Assembly (NCBI RefSeq): GCF_009494395.1
Contig: NZ_VZCB01000080.1
Coordinates: 1-60,972 of the forward strand
Length of the DNA stretch: 60,972 bases
Source of the DNA: Segatella copri
GTDB taxonomy: Bacteria; Bacteroidota; Bacteroidia; Bacteroidales; Bacteroidaceae
Reading direction: 5' to 3'
Every line of letters begins with the position of its first letter. Within the stretch, counting starts at the first letter, position 1. Of the stretch, positions 1 through 7,898 are shown piece after piece. Position numbers and translations under genes: made by a program. Under the pieces are notes generated by a model. It was given only the letters and a program-made list of their open reading frames with translations, ran no database searches and was not told the DNA's origin.

Positions 1-148
1 CAATTGTAGTTACCCTATGCGAGGGAAATCATTTTCGTTTTATAGAGGAAAGATAGCATTTTTTTTCGAGAGATGCAAATCCGTCTTACGAACGTAGTAA
101 TATTGTCAACGAACAACCTGTTTGAAGCAATTTAGCCACATGAGCAGT
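1..148. other. Intergenic, left edge
   Basis: This stretch lies downstream of the leftward LytTR gene and is cut by the window edge. I see no open reading frame of note, no clear hairpin and no promoter here. Confidence 0.5.
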
Positions 149-652
149 TTAATACTTTTTGAGTATGATGCAGCAATCCTCAAATTTATTCTTGTAACTT
201 GGAGTGATTGAAAATTCCTGTCCCATGACGATTACAGTATCTCCTATCTTTTTCGTGATGTAGTTGTAATTGACAGCAACGGATCTGCTGATTCTTATAA
301 ACTGTTCGCATCCGTCTCTTTGCAGCTGTGACAGCGTAGAATGGAGTAGGGCGCTATGCAGATAAATCCTACCATCGCCGGCGCATACCTCTGTATACGA
401 ACCGCATGCCTTCAGATATGCTATCTGATTGATAGGCAACACGGTATTTTCATCAATACCGTTCATAACCACGAATTTCTTGATAGGCAGCGTTTGTTGC
501 TGGAGTAGGATTTTCGTTGTCTGTCTGATGTCACGGATAACTTCTTTCTCCAGTCCCTGGCTGAGAAGATACTTCTCTGCATCCATTACTACTGCCTTTA
601 CTACAGTTTTTACCATTTCGTCTAATGGAACGATTACTTTTTTATCTTTCAT
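149..652 (-). CDS. Stand-alone LytTR-domain DNA-binding protein
   Basis: A 167-residue protein with a C-terminal LytTR DNA-binding domain at about residues 57-162. The family core is visible as FIRISRSVAVNYNYI at residues 118-132. The first 55 residues are helical and charged and contain no receiver domain, so there is no phosphorylation site and the protein would act as a one-component regulator. LytTR proteins bind direct repeats upstream of target genes. There is no partner kinase or obvious target beside it; upstream of its start lies a long gene-free region rich in repeats. The start is the only ATG that keeps the helical N-terminus. The family is certain, the regulon is unknown. Confidence 0.85.
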   Translation of the reverse strand: MKDKKVIVPLDEMVKTVVKAVVMDAEKYLLSQGLEKEVIRDIRQTTKILLQQQTLPIKKFVVMNGIDENTVLPINQIAYLKACGSYTEVCAGDGRIYLHSALLHSTLSQLQRDGCEQFIRISRSVAVNYNYITKKIGDTVIVMGQEFSITPSYKNKFEDCCIILKKY

Positions 653-1431
653 TTTGTTTGTTTTTAAAAAATGCTGTAAAGTGAATCATTTTTTTGCAAA
701 TAGCCAAATCTATCTTGTGAATGCTATGTTTTTGGCAATAAAAGGTAAAAAAAGCAATCGTTTAAGTTTTTCCCCATTTGCGGTTGGCGTTTTTCTTATC
801 AAAAAATATGGAAACAATGGGAAAATGGGCGAAATAAAAAAATAGGACACGGAAACTGAAGGAACTGAAGGCAAAGTTTCTGGGAGTGTTAAAATGGAGT
901 TAAAAAGTAAAGAGAATGAACAAAAAATGGGACTGAAGGACTGAAGGCAGTTTTTCAAAATAATAATTTCATATCAAAAACTGCATTTTAACATTTGACA
1001 AAATATATTGCAATTACTTGATAATCATATACTTTCATCTTTTTTGCTCTACGCTGCATATAAAAATGAATTTTTAATTTCAGATTTCAGTTTTTTTTTG
1101 TGACCCTTCCTTCACATCCTTCAGTTTTTCATGGGGTATCCTTCAGTCAGAATCCTTTACAAATACGTCACCCCACAGATTGTTTTTTTAAAAGTCCCGC
1201 AGATTATTATTTTTTAGTCCCACAGATTTCACAGATTTACACAGATACTTTTTACCTTTTTATCTTTTAAGTCCCACAGATTTCACAGATTTACACAGAA
1301 CATTCTGATGATAATGGGAAAATAAAATCTGTGTAAATCTGTGAAATCTGTGGGACTTAAAAAATAATAATCAGTGGGACTAAAAAAAAATCAGTTGGAC
1401 TTAAAAAAATAATCTGTGGGGTGATGAAAAA
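653..1431. other. Gene-free region with repeats
   Basis: About 780 bp without a convincing gene. The left half (840-1150) is A+T rich and carries repeated CTGAAGG words in one orientation (850-870 and 929-950) and their complement CCTTCAG further right (1106-1151). The right half (1165-1431) is a large imperfect inverted repeat, listed separately. Short open frames here read only low-complexity sequence. A weak TATTTG box lies about 50 bp upstream of the LytTR start on the minus strand. Confidence 0.5.
1165..1427. repeat. Large imperfect inverted repeat of CCCACAGATT units
   Basis: The word CCCACAGATTTCACAGATTT followed by ACACAGA occurs in direct orientation at about 1223 and 1271 and inverted at about 1330-1358. 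The flanks continue the symmetry: CCCCACAGATT plus a T run at 1170 mirrors an A run plus AATCTGTGGGG near 1411-1421, and AGTCCCGCAGATTATTATTTT near 1190 mirrors its imperfect complement near 1365. The whole block could fold as one long cruciform or RNA hairpin. It encodes nothing recognisable. Confidence 0.75.
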
Positions 1432-1461
1432 GCCCAGAGCAGAAAGAATCTGCCCTGGGCA
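1427..1461 (-). terminator. Intrinsic terminator of the perR-rubrerythrin unit
   Basis: The arms GCCCAGAGCAGA (1432-1443) and TCTGCCCTGGGC (1449-1460) pair almost perfectly around a 5-nt loop. Read on the minus strand the hairpin is followed by CTTTTTC. It lies 30 bp past the rubrerythrin stop. Confidence 0.85.
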
Positions 1462-1490
1462 ATATTTCCCGTGAAAAACGGGAGGTGCTT

Positions 1491-2051
1491 TTACTTGAAA
1501 TATCTCTTGTAGAGACCAGCGAAGCCAGCGCAGTGGCGAGCCTCGTCCTTAGCCATTTCGTGAACAGTATCGTGGATGGCATCAGAACCCTGCTCCTTAG
1601 CGAGCTTGGCAATGCGGAACTTATCCTCGCATGCACCCTTCTCAGCAGCAATACGAGCCTCGAGATTGCTCTTGGTATCACCCAGAACCTCACCCAGCAA
1701 CTCTGCAAAACGAGATGCATGGTCAGCCTCCTCGAAAGCATAACGCTTGTAAGCCTCTGCAATCTCTGGATAACCCTCACGGTCAGCCTGACGAGCCATG
1801 GCAAGATACATACCTACCTCGCCGCACTCACCTGCGAAGTGATCCTTCAAACCCTTGATGACCTCCTCATTGACGCCATCCTTATATGCCTGACCGAGAA
1901 CGTGAACTGTAGCGAATGTCAAATCGTCATCCACTGCATCCTCCATCTCCTTGAACTTGCTGGCTGGAGCCTTGCAGATAGGGCACTTCTCTGGTGCCTC
2001 TGTTCCTTCGTAAATATAACCGCAAACGGTGCAAATAAACTTCTTCTTCAT
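1491..2051 (-). CDS. Rubrerythrin with N-terminal rubredoxin domain
   Basis: A 186-residue cytoplasmic peroxide-reducing protein. Residues 1-35 form a rubredoxin-like iron site with Cys7-x2-Cys10 and Cys23-x2-Cys26. Residues 45-186 form the ferritin-like four-helix di-iron domain with the paired motifs FEEADH and KDEARH. This order, rubredoxin first, is that of the 'reverse' rubrerythrins; classical ones have rubredoxin at the C-terminus. Such proteins reduce hydrogen peroxide in anaerobes using electrons from NAD(P)H-linked donors. It sits 39 bp downstream of a PerR-like repressor gene and is probably cotranscribed with it and induced by peroxide. A strong terminator follows. Confidence 0.95.
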   Translation of the reverse strand: MKKKFICTVCGYIYEGTEAPEKCPICKAPASKFKEMEDAVDDDLTFATVHVLGQAYKDGVNEEVIKGLKDHFAGECGEVGMYLAMARQADREGYPEIAEAYKRYAFEEADHASRFAELLGEVLGDTKSNLEARIAAEKGACEDKFRIAKLAKEQGSDAIHDTVHEMAKDEARHCAGFAGLYKRYFK

Positions 2052-2090
2052 AATGTTAATGTTTTATATGTTATTGTATATGTTAATGAT

Positions 2091-2513
2091 TTAATTCAAC
2101 TTCTTGGCACATTCAGCGCAGATGCCCTTGTAGTAGAGCTGCTCTTCCTGTACGATGTTGCCATTGATCACCTTGTCGCTTTTCAGTGATGGTGCCTCCT
2201 CGTCGAAGAGGTCGATGATCTTACCGCAATGCTTGCAGTAGAAATGGACATGACTGTCGGTATTGCCATCATAGCATACACGATGGTCGTCGATAGTAAT
2301 CATTTGAGCTGCATGCTTCTCGCTCAACATTCTTAGTGTATTATAAACTGTGGTACGACTCAACGTTGGAACCTCCTCACAAAGAGCTTGGTACACATCG
2401 TCGATTGTTGGGTGGGTAGGATGCTTGATCAGGTAATCCATGATGGCTAGTCTCTGTACCGAAGGACGAACGCCACTCTCTACCAATCTAGTGTAAGCTT
2501 CTTTCTTCTTCAT
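2091..2513 (-). CDS. Fur-family repressor, PerR-like
   Basis: A 140-residue Fur-superfamily metalloregulator: a winged helix at about residues 8-80 (SRTTVYNTL recognition helix region at 52-60) and a dimerisation domain at 85-140. Cys93-x2-Cys96 and Cys132-x2-Cys135 form the structural zinc site. Candidate regulatory-metal ligands are Asp86, His88, His90 and Asp101 or Asp104; Asp in these places, with the rubrerythrin gene immediately downstream, fits PerR better than Fur. PerR proteins sense peroxide by metal-catalysed histidine oxidation. It has a clear promoter at 2551-2581, so autoregulation is likely. Zur or Fur function cannot be excluded from sequence alone. Confidence 0.9.
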   Translation of the reverse strand: MKKKEAYTRLVESGVRPSVQRLAIMDYLIKHPTHPTIDDVYQALCEEVPTLSRTTVYNTLRMLSEKHAAQMITIDDHRVCYDGNTDSHVHFYCKHCGKIIDLFDEEAPSLKSDKVINGNIVQEEQLYYKGICAECAKKLN

Positions 2514-2550
2514 GCTTTTTATTTATTACTGTTGTTGATTTTTCTGAGTG

Positions 2551-2581
2551 CAAAGGTAACATATTTATTTTTAATAACAAA
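2551..2581 (-). promoter_or_regulatory. Promoter of the perR-like gene
   Basis: On the minus strand TTTG (2578-2581), 19 bp, then TACCTTTG (2551-2558), matching the Bacteroidota -33/-7 consensus. It lies 38 bp before the ATG. Confidence 0.8.
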
Positions 2582-2583
2582 AT

Positions 2584-2628
2584 AATTCTGTAAAAAATCC
2601 AAATAATTTTAGGACTTTTTACAGAATT
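2584..2628. promoter_or_regulatory. Perfect 13-bp inverted repeat
   Basis: AATTCTGTAAAAA at 2584-2596 and its exact complement TTTTTACAGAATT at 2616-2628, with a 19-bp spacer. It is just upstream of the perR-like promoter and just past the stop of the sugar kinase gene. It is either the kinase terminator or an operator for the repressor; the spacer is long for a simple hairpin terminator. Confidence 0.6.
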
Positions 2629-2658
2629 AATTGAATTTTCACTATTTCGGGGTCGATT

Positions 2659-3753
2659 TTACTGTTTTTCCTGGAGTTTTTTGATGAAAGCCTTCATCTC
2701 TGCCTCGTGTTCCTTTGCCTTGAGGAAGAGGTGCCACTGGTTCTTAGCTCTTACGAGGTTGTGCTCAGGATATTTGCACTTCCAGTAGTGGTCGCCGTTG
2801 AGGTAATCCCAAAGGAAGCGCACTGCCTGCATGTATGGGAAGAGCTCGGCTGCATGAGGCAGGAGGGAAATCTCAAGAGGGGAGAGGAAGGCTGATGCTG
2901 ACTCCACGTAGCCACGGGTGAAGGATTCGAAGATATCCATGCGGAAATCTATCTTTTCGAATTCTGGAGAATCCTCGGCGATGGTATTGGCTGCCGTACG
3001 GAGGAAATCGCCGTAATCGCTCACGAAGAGGGATGGCATCACGGTATCGAGGTCGATGACGCACAATACGCGGCCCTCCTCATCAAACATCATGTTGTTC
3101 ACCTTGGTATCGCAGTGGCAGACGTGCTTCTGCAGCTTGCCTTCACGGAAGAGGCGCTGGCAGAGACACATCTCGTCCATATAGCTCTCTATCTCTGCGA
3201 TGAATTCCTTCACGCCCGCTGCGCGTCCGGCACGGTCTTCCTTTACAGCCTGGCGCAGCTGGTCGCGGCGCAGTTCCATGTTGTGGAAATCAGGGATGGT
3301 TTCGCCGAGACGGTCGGTGATGTCGGTGAGCTGTGCCTCGAACTCGCCGAAGGTCTTGCCGGCGTAGTAGGAACTTTCCGGGTTGACGGCTTCCTGGGTG
3401 ATGGCACGAGGGATGAAGACGGAGATGCGCCAGTACTGCTGGTCCTGGTCCTTGACATAGGTCTTGCCGTCGTGTGCCTTGACGAAGGTGAGTACCTTGC
3501 GGTCGATATCGTCAGCGCCCTTTGCTTCGAGCTGCTGCCGGATGTGGGTGGTCACTTCCTCGATGTTGCGCTGCAGGAGGTCAACATCGGTGAAGATGGC
3601 GTTGTTGATGCGCTGCAGAACGTAGTCGGGTGCATCTTCTTCCTGGGTTGTCACCTTGTAGGTGTCATTGATGAGTCCGTTACCGAGGGGTTTCACTTCT
3701 TTTACAGTTCCCTTGATATCGAACTGGTTGAGGATAGTTGTAAGATCTTTCAT
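2659..3753 (-). CDS. APH-fold sugar kinase, N-acetylhexosamine kinase-like
   Basis: A 364-residue cytoplasmic kinase of the aminoglycoside phosphotransferase / choline kinase fold. The N-lobe has the glycine-rich stretch GNGLINDTYKV at residues 24-34. The catalytic loop HCDTKVNN is at 213-220, with Asp215 as the expected base, and the metal-binding segment IDLDTVMP is at 233-240. This pairing resembles bifidobacterial N-acetylhexosamine 1-kinase (NahK) more than antibiotic kinases. The likely role is phosphorylation of a hexosamine in glycan salvage, but the substrate is inferred only. It is transcribed in the same direction as the LolA and FtsK genes upstream. Confidence 0.75.
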   Translation of the reverse strand: MKDLTTILNQFDIKGTVKEVKPLGNGLINDTYKVTTQEEDAPDYVLQRINNAIFTDVDLLQRNIEEVTTHIRQQLEAKGADDIDRKVLTFVKAHDGKTYVKDQDQQYWRISVFIPRAITQEAVNPESSYYAGKTFGEFEAQLTDITDRLGETIPDFHNMELRRDQLRQAVKEDRAGRAAGVKEFIAEIESYMDEMCLCQRLFREGKLQKHVCHCDTKVNNMMFDEEGRVLCVIDLDTVMPSLFVSDYGDFLRTAANTIAEDSPEFEKIDFRMDIFESFTRGYVESASAFLSPLEISLLPHAAELFPYMQAVRFLWDYLNGDHYWKCKYPEHNLVRAKNQWHLFLKAKEHEAEMKAFIKKLQEKQ

Positions 3754-3813
3754 TTTAGTTATTGATTAATTATTAATTTTAATTACTAGGGATTTTTTGC
3801 CCTAAGGCAAAGG

Positions 3814-4413
3814 TTATCTCAGGTCGATAACCTCTGCTTTAGGGAATTCCTTGCTGTTGAAGGTGAAGGCACTGTTGGCGATGTTCTTCGCCTTGAAGCC
3901 ATAGATATCGATGGTGCTCCAGGTAGAGCCCTGGCGCATTTTCACCTGCGAAGGCACGTGGGTCTTCTTGTTGATGGTGATGTACATCTCTGCCACGGTG
4001 CGCTTCTGGTTGTTGGCTACGAGGTGAACCTGGTAGTTGCCGCCCACGGTCTTGAGGGTGCTCTTGTAGCCCGTCTTGTAGATATTGATGAAGGTATATG
4101 GATTCATCGACATCTGCTGTGCCTGGGTAGGGTTGGTGACGTTCACCTCATTGGTCTTCTTCATGTACGACCACTGTGTCTTTCCGTTATACCATACGAT
4201 AGCCTGCGGCGTGCGGGCGTTGAACTTATTGCCCTTGATGGCAATAGAACCGCTGGTGGAACCATATTTAGGGCTTGACAACTTGAAGCTGGCGCTGGCG
4301 CCCTTCTTGTTGCCCACGATGGCAGCTGTCTTGTCGAGTACCTGCTGGGCTGTCTGTGCCATAGTGCCCAGGCTCATCATCGCTGCGAAAGCGATAGCTA
4401 GAATTTTTTTCAT
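3814..4413 (-). CDS. LolA-like outer-membrane lipoprotein carrier
   Basis: A 199-residue secreted protein with a cleavable signal peptide (hydrophobic residues 4-19, cleavage after MAQ). The rest has the LolA fold pattern: repeated beta strands and a YNGKTQWSYMKKTNEV stretch like the LolA lipid-binding barrel. LolA shuttles lipoproteins through the periplasm; the Bacteroidota versions are divergent. It follows ftsK on the same strand, the same order as in many other bacteria, where ftsK and lolA are adjacent. That context supports the assignment. Confidence 0.85.
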   Translation of the reverse strand: MKKILAIAFAAMMSLGTMAQTAQQVLDKTAAIVGNKKGASASFKLSSPKYGSTSGSIAIKGNKFNARTPQAIVWYNGKTQWSYMKKTNEVNVTNPTQAQQMSMNPYTFINIYKTGYKSTLKTVGGNYQVHLVANNQKRTVAEMYITINKKTHVPSQVKMRQGSTWSTIDIYGFKAKNIANSAFTFNSKEFPKAEVIDLR

Positions 4414-4448
4414 ATCCTTACTGTTTATGATGTATGTTAATTGTATAT

Positions 4449-4495
4449 GAAGCCGTAAAAGCGACCTTCAGATGATTAGACGCTTCTACGGCTTC
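4449..4495 (-). terminator. Hairpin between ftsK and lolA
   Basis: GAAGCCGTAAAAGCG (4449-4463) pairs with CGCTTCTACGGCTTC (4481-4495) with one mismatch. On the minus strand the following bases (ATATACAATT) are not a U run, so this may be a weak terminator or an mRNA-stabilising hairpin that lowers lolA expression. Confidence 0.6.
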
Positions 4496-4509
4496 AAGGT
4501 TTAATAATT

Positions 4510-7122
4510 TTATGAGTTTCTGAGCTGGAGCAGGAGGTTGTTGAGCTGATTCTCATCCTGTATCAGCACTTCACGCGGCTTGCTGCCCTGGGCTGCACCT
4601 ACGATGCCGGCTTCCTCCATCTGGTCCATCAGGCGTCCGGCACGGTTGTAGCCGATGCTGAATCGGCGCTGGATCATGCTGGTAGAACCCTGCTGGGAGA
4701 GGACGATGGCATGGGCTGCCTCCTCGAAGAACGGATCCAGATTCTTGGTGTCCACTGTGCCGCTGCCGGAAGGACCACCCTCGTTGTTGGCTGGCTCTGG
4801 CAGTTCCATCGGCTCAATAGGACCAGGCTGCTCCTGGATAAACTCGTTGATGCGCTCAATCTCAGGCGTATCAACAAAGGCACACTGCACACGTACTGGC
4901 TCCTGACCGTTGAGATAAAGCATATCACCACGACCTATCAGCTGGTTGGCTCCGGTGCGGTCGAGGATGGTCTTCGAGTCGATGGCAGACGTCACCTTGA
5001 AGGCTACGCGGCCAGGGAAGTTAGCCTTGATGTTACCGGTGATGATGCTGGTGGTAGGGCGCTGGGTGGCTATGATCATGTGGATACCCACGGCACGTGC
5101 CAGCTGGGCGATACGGGCGATAGGAAGCTCTACCTCCTTGCCGGCTGTCATAATCAGGTCACCAAACTCATCAATGATGACTACGATGTATGGCATGTAC
5201 TCATGTCCATCGGTCAGTCGCAGCTTATGGTTGATATACTTCTGGTTGTATTCCTTGATGTTTCGGGCTCCCGCCTTCTTCAGCAGGTCGTAGCGGCTAT
5301 CCATCAGGACACAGAGACTGTTGAGGGTGCGTACCACCTTGGTTACATCGGTGATGATCGGCTCGTCCTCGTCAGCCAGGGCTGCCATGAACTTGTTGGT
5401 GATGCGCGAGTAAACGCTGAACTCCACCTTCTTAGGGTCGATGAGCACCAGCTTCAGCTCGTTAGGGTGCTTCTTATATAATAAGGAGGTGATGATGGCA
5501 TTCAGACCCACAGACTTACCCTGACCCGTAGCACCGGCAACGAGCAGGTGAGGAATCTTGGCAAGGTCTACCATGAACACTTCGTTTGTAATCGTCTTAC
5601 CCAGCGCGATAGGCAGCTCCATCTTGGTTTCCTGGAACTTCTTGGAGTTCAGTGTGCTCTCCATGCTCACAATCTTAGGGTTGGCGTTAGGCACCTCGAT
5701 ACCGATGGTACCCTTGCCAGGGATAGGAGCAATGATACGGATGCCGAGCGCCGCAAGACTCAGGGCGATATCATCTTCCAGGTTCTTGATCTTGGAGATG
5801 CGGACACCCTCGGCAGGCTGAATCTCATAGAGGGTGATGGTAGGACCCACGGTGGCACGGATGGTCTTGATCTGTACGCCGAAGTTGCCGAGCACCTCGA
5901 TGATTCTGTTCTTGTTGGCGCGCTGCTCCTCCTCGTCGATGGAAACGCCGTCGTCCTCATATTTCTTCAGGAGATTGAGGGTAGGGTATTTGTATCTTGT
6001 AAACGGTTCCTTCGGATTGATAGGCGTATTGAGCACCTCGGCACTGCTGACTGTATTTCCCGATGCCTTTTCGTCAGAGGCAGCCACGGAGATATCCATG
6101 TTGAGCGCCTCGCTGGCAGCAGCAGCCTTCGTCTCCTCATCTTCCTGCTTGGCTCTAGCCGCACGCAGCTGACGCTGCTGTTCCAGGAAAGAAAGTGGTT
6201 TTCCGGCAGTCTCTGCATCGGTCTGCTCTTCAGTAGCATTCTCCTGACTGTCGGCAGCATCAGCCGTTTCATCGGTCTGAGCCTGCCCGTTCTCCTGTCT
6301 TGCAGGCTCTGAGAAGGTCTTGTCAGGGGCTACGTCCAGGTCGATGACGGTAGGTTGCTCATCGTCCTTGTATTCTTCCTGTTCCTCTTCCTTTTCATCG
6401 GTCTGCCCTTTGGCAGCATGCGCATAGGCCTCGTCGATGGCGTTGGTTTCAGCCTTGTTGTCGTGGTTGGTAATCTCGAACTTCACCTTATTAGATATAT
6501 ATCCGATAGGGTTGAGTGCCTTTCTGATGATGGTGATGGTCTCAGACGTGAGATAGGTGAGGAAGGCGATAGCCACGAAGAGGAGGATAGCGGTAAGTCC
6601 CGGAGGCCCCACTACGTTTTCCAGGTTCTGTACCACGAAGAGTCCATGCTTTCCGCCAGGATTGAAGATGAGTCCACCCATGATAGGAGTGAGGAACTTG
6701 GCGAAAGTGACAGACGACCATATCATGACAATCATCAGGCAGAAAAACCATTTCCAGAGGTTCACCTTGTATGCATTCATGAGCTGCAAGCCAGCCATGA
6801 TGATGTAGCAAGGCAGGAGGAATGCCGGTAAACCGAAGTTCACGGCTATGAGCCAGTAGGAGATGATGGCACCCAGGGAGCCGCAGTAGTTCTGGAACTG
6901 CTGCTCGTTGTTGGTCCATTCGCCTGCTTTCAGATTCTCCAGTATGCTCTGGTCGGCATATCCCGTGTTGAGGAATGAAACCATAGCGATGATGGTGACA
7001 ATAGCAATACCAATCAGCGCCAGCCCTAGGAAAAAGTCGGTGATAGTATTGTTAAAAATATATTGCAAACCTATAGCTTCGCCAAAAGATTTGGCTTTGC
7101 GTTCTGTTCTTTTTTTAGCCAT
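4510..7122 (-). CDS. ftsK: DNA translocase FtsK
   Basis: An 870-residue membrane-anchored DNA pump that clears chromosome termini from the septum and activates dimer resolution. The N-terminus has four to five membrane segments (about residues 25-190), then an acidic, low-complexity linker (about 230-390), then the RecA-like motor with Walker A AGATGQGKS and Walker B VVIIDEFGDL, and finally the gamma winged helix (QRRFSIGYNRAGRLMDQME) that reads KOPS-type sites. The start MAKKRTER at 7122 is chosen because the promoter box at 7150-7157 overlaps the more upstream ATG at 7152. The linker is short compared with Escherichia coli FtsK. Confidence 0.97.
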   Translation of the reverse strand: MAKKRTERKAKSFGEAIGLQYIFNNTITDFFLGLALIGIAIVTIIAMVSFLNTGYADQSILENLKAGEWTNNEQQFQNYCGSLGAIISYWLIAVNFGLPAFLLPCYIIMAGLQLMNAYKVNLWKWFFCLMIVMIWSSVTFAKFLTPIMGGLIFNPGGKHGLFVVQNLENVVGPPGLTAILLFVAIAFLTYLTSETITIIRKALNPIGYISNKVKFEITNHDNKAETNAIDEAYAHAAKGQTDEKEEEQEEYKDDEQPTVIDLDVAPDKTFSEPARQENGQAQTDETADAADSQENATEEQTDAETAGKPLSFLEQQRQLRAARAKQEDEETKAAAASEALNMDISVAASDEKASGNTVSSAEVLNTPINPKEPFTRYKYPTLNLLKKYEDDGVSIDEEEQRANKNRIIEVLGNFGVQIKTIRATVGPTITLYEIQPAEGVRISKIKNLEDDIALSLAALGIRIIAPIPGKGTIGIEVPNANPKIVSMESTLNSKKFQETKMELPIALGKTITNEVFMVDLAKIPHLLVAGATGQGKSVGLNAIITSLLYKKHPNELKLVLIDPKKVEFSVYSRITNKFMAALADEDEPIITDVTKVVRTLNSLCVLMDSRYDLLKKAGARNIKEYNQKYINHKLRLTDGHEYMPYIVVIIDEFGDLIMTAGKEVELPIARIAQLARAVGIHMIIATQRPTTSIITGNIKANFPGRVAFKVTSAIDSKTILDRTGANQLIGRGDMLYLNGQEPVRVQCAFVDTPEIERINEFIQEQPGPIEPMELPEPANNEGGPSGSGTVDTKNLDPFFEEAAHAIVLSQQGSTSMIQRRFSIGYNRAGRLMDQMEEAGIVGAAQGSKPREVLIQDENQLNNLLLQLRNS

Positions 7123-7149
7123 TTTTTTTGTCTTTGAATATTTTATCTG

Positions 7150-7157
7150 CAAAATTA
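7150..7157 (-). promoter_or_regulatory. ftsK promoter -7 box
   Basis: TAATTTTG on the minus strand, 27 bp before the chosen ftsK start. It is back to back with a TAATTTTG box on the plus strand at 7202-7209. Confidence 0.6.
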
Positions 7158-7201
7158 GCGAAAATAAATGAAAAAACCGCTCTTTTCTCAGGTTTTTTTT
7201 T

Positions 7202-7209
7202 TAATTTTG
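7202..7209 (+). promoter_or_regulatory. Promoter -7 box of the exonuclease gene
   Basis: TAATTTTG, 25 bp before the ATG at 7235. No convincing -33 element is seen in the T-rich sequence upstream. Confidence 0.55.
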
Positions 7210-7234
7210 CAAATTGTAAAGAATAAAATGAGTA

Positions 7235-7846
7235 ATGAGGATTATTTTCACTAAATTCGATAAGAAATCAATAAACAGTTTGCCGAGGATTCTCTTCCCA
7301 GGTAAAATCGTACTGATTGACAAGGCTGAAGACACGGAAGAAGCCGTAAACTTCCTCCTGAGCCAGCCCATTCTAGGGGTAGATACGGAGACCCGTCCTT
7401 CGTTCAGCAAGGGCAGGGGATTCCAGGTTTCGCTGCTCCAGGTGAGCACCCGTGATACCTGCTATCTCTTCCGTCTGCATCTGACGGGCATTACGCCTGC
7501 CATCATCCGGTTCCTGGAAGACAAGACGGTGCCCAAGGTGGGATTGTCATGGCATGACGACCTGCTGCAGCTGCATAAGAGGGCTGAGTTCAAGCCGGGA
7601 TATTTCATAGAACTGCAGGACGAGGCGAAGAAGTTCGGACTGCAGGACATGAGTCTGCAGAAGCTTTATGCCAACCTCTTCCATCAGAAAATCAGCAAGG
7701 CACAGCGGTTGAGCAACTGGGAGGCTAGCGAGTTGAAGGACTCGCAGATGGCGTATGCTGCCACGGATGCCTGGTGCTGCATCAATCTCTATGAAGAACT
7801 GCTCCGACTGAAGCAGGTGGGAGATTATGAGCTCGACGAACTGTAG
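7235..7846 (+). CDS. 3'-5' exonuclease, RNase D-like DEDD domain
   Basis: A 203-residue single-domain DEDDy exonuclease. The first motif is GVDTETRPSF (catalytic Asp and Glu), the second lies in GLSWHDDLLQL, and the third is YAATDAWCCINLYEEL with the Tyr and Asp of the DEDDy subclass. There is no HRDC domain, so it is shorter than RNase D and resembles the stand-alone proteins common in Bacteroidota. It probably trims RNA or single-stranded DNA. It is followed by rlmI with a 52-bp gap and is likely cotranscribed. An ATG seven bases upstream reads into a stop after eight codons. Confidence 0.9.
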   Translation: MRIIFTKFDKKSINSLPRILFPGKIVLIDKAEDTEEAVNFLLSQPILGVDTETRPSFSKGRGFQVSLLQVSTRDTCYLFRLHLTGITPAIIRFLEDKTVPKVGLSWHDDLLQLHKRAEFKPGYFIELQDEAKKFGLQDMSLQKLYANLFHQKISKAQRLSNWEASELKDSQMAYAATDAWCCINLYEELLRLKQVGDYELDEL

Positions 7847-7898
7847 GATTCGGAAATAAATAATTTTATAGTAGCTAATCAATAAGGTATATATAAAT

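Noticed and set aside
429..845. Plus-strand open frame of 138 codons opposite the LytTR gene
   Set aside because: It overlaps a recognised domain gene on the other strand and runs into A+T-rich low-complexity sequence; no family features.
1165..1427. CRISPR array
   Set aside because: The repeats are few, both direct and inverted, with no regular spacers and no cas genes.
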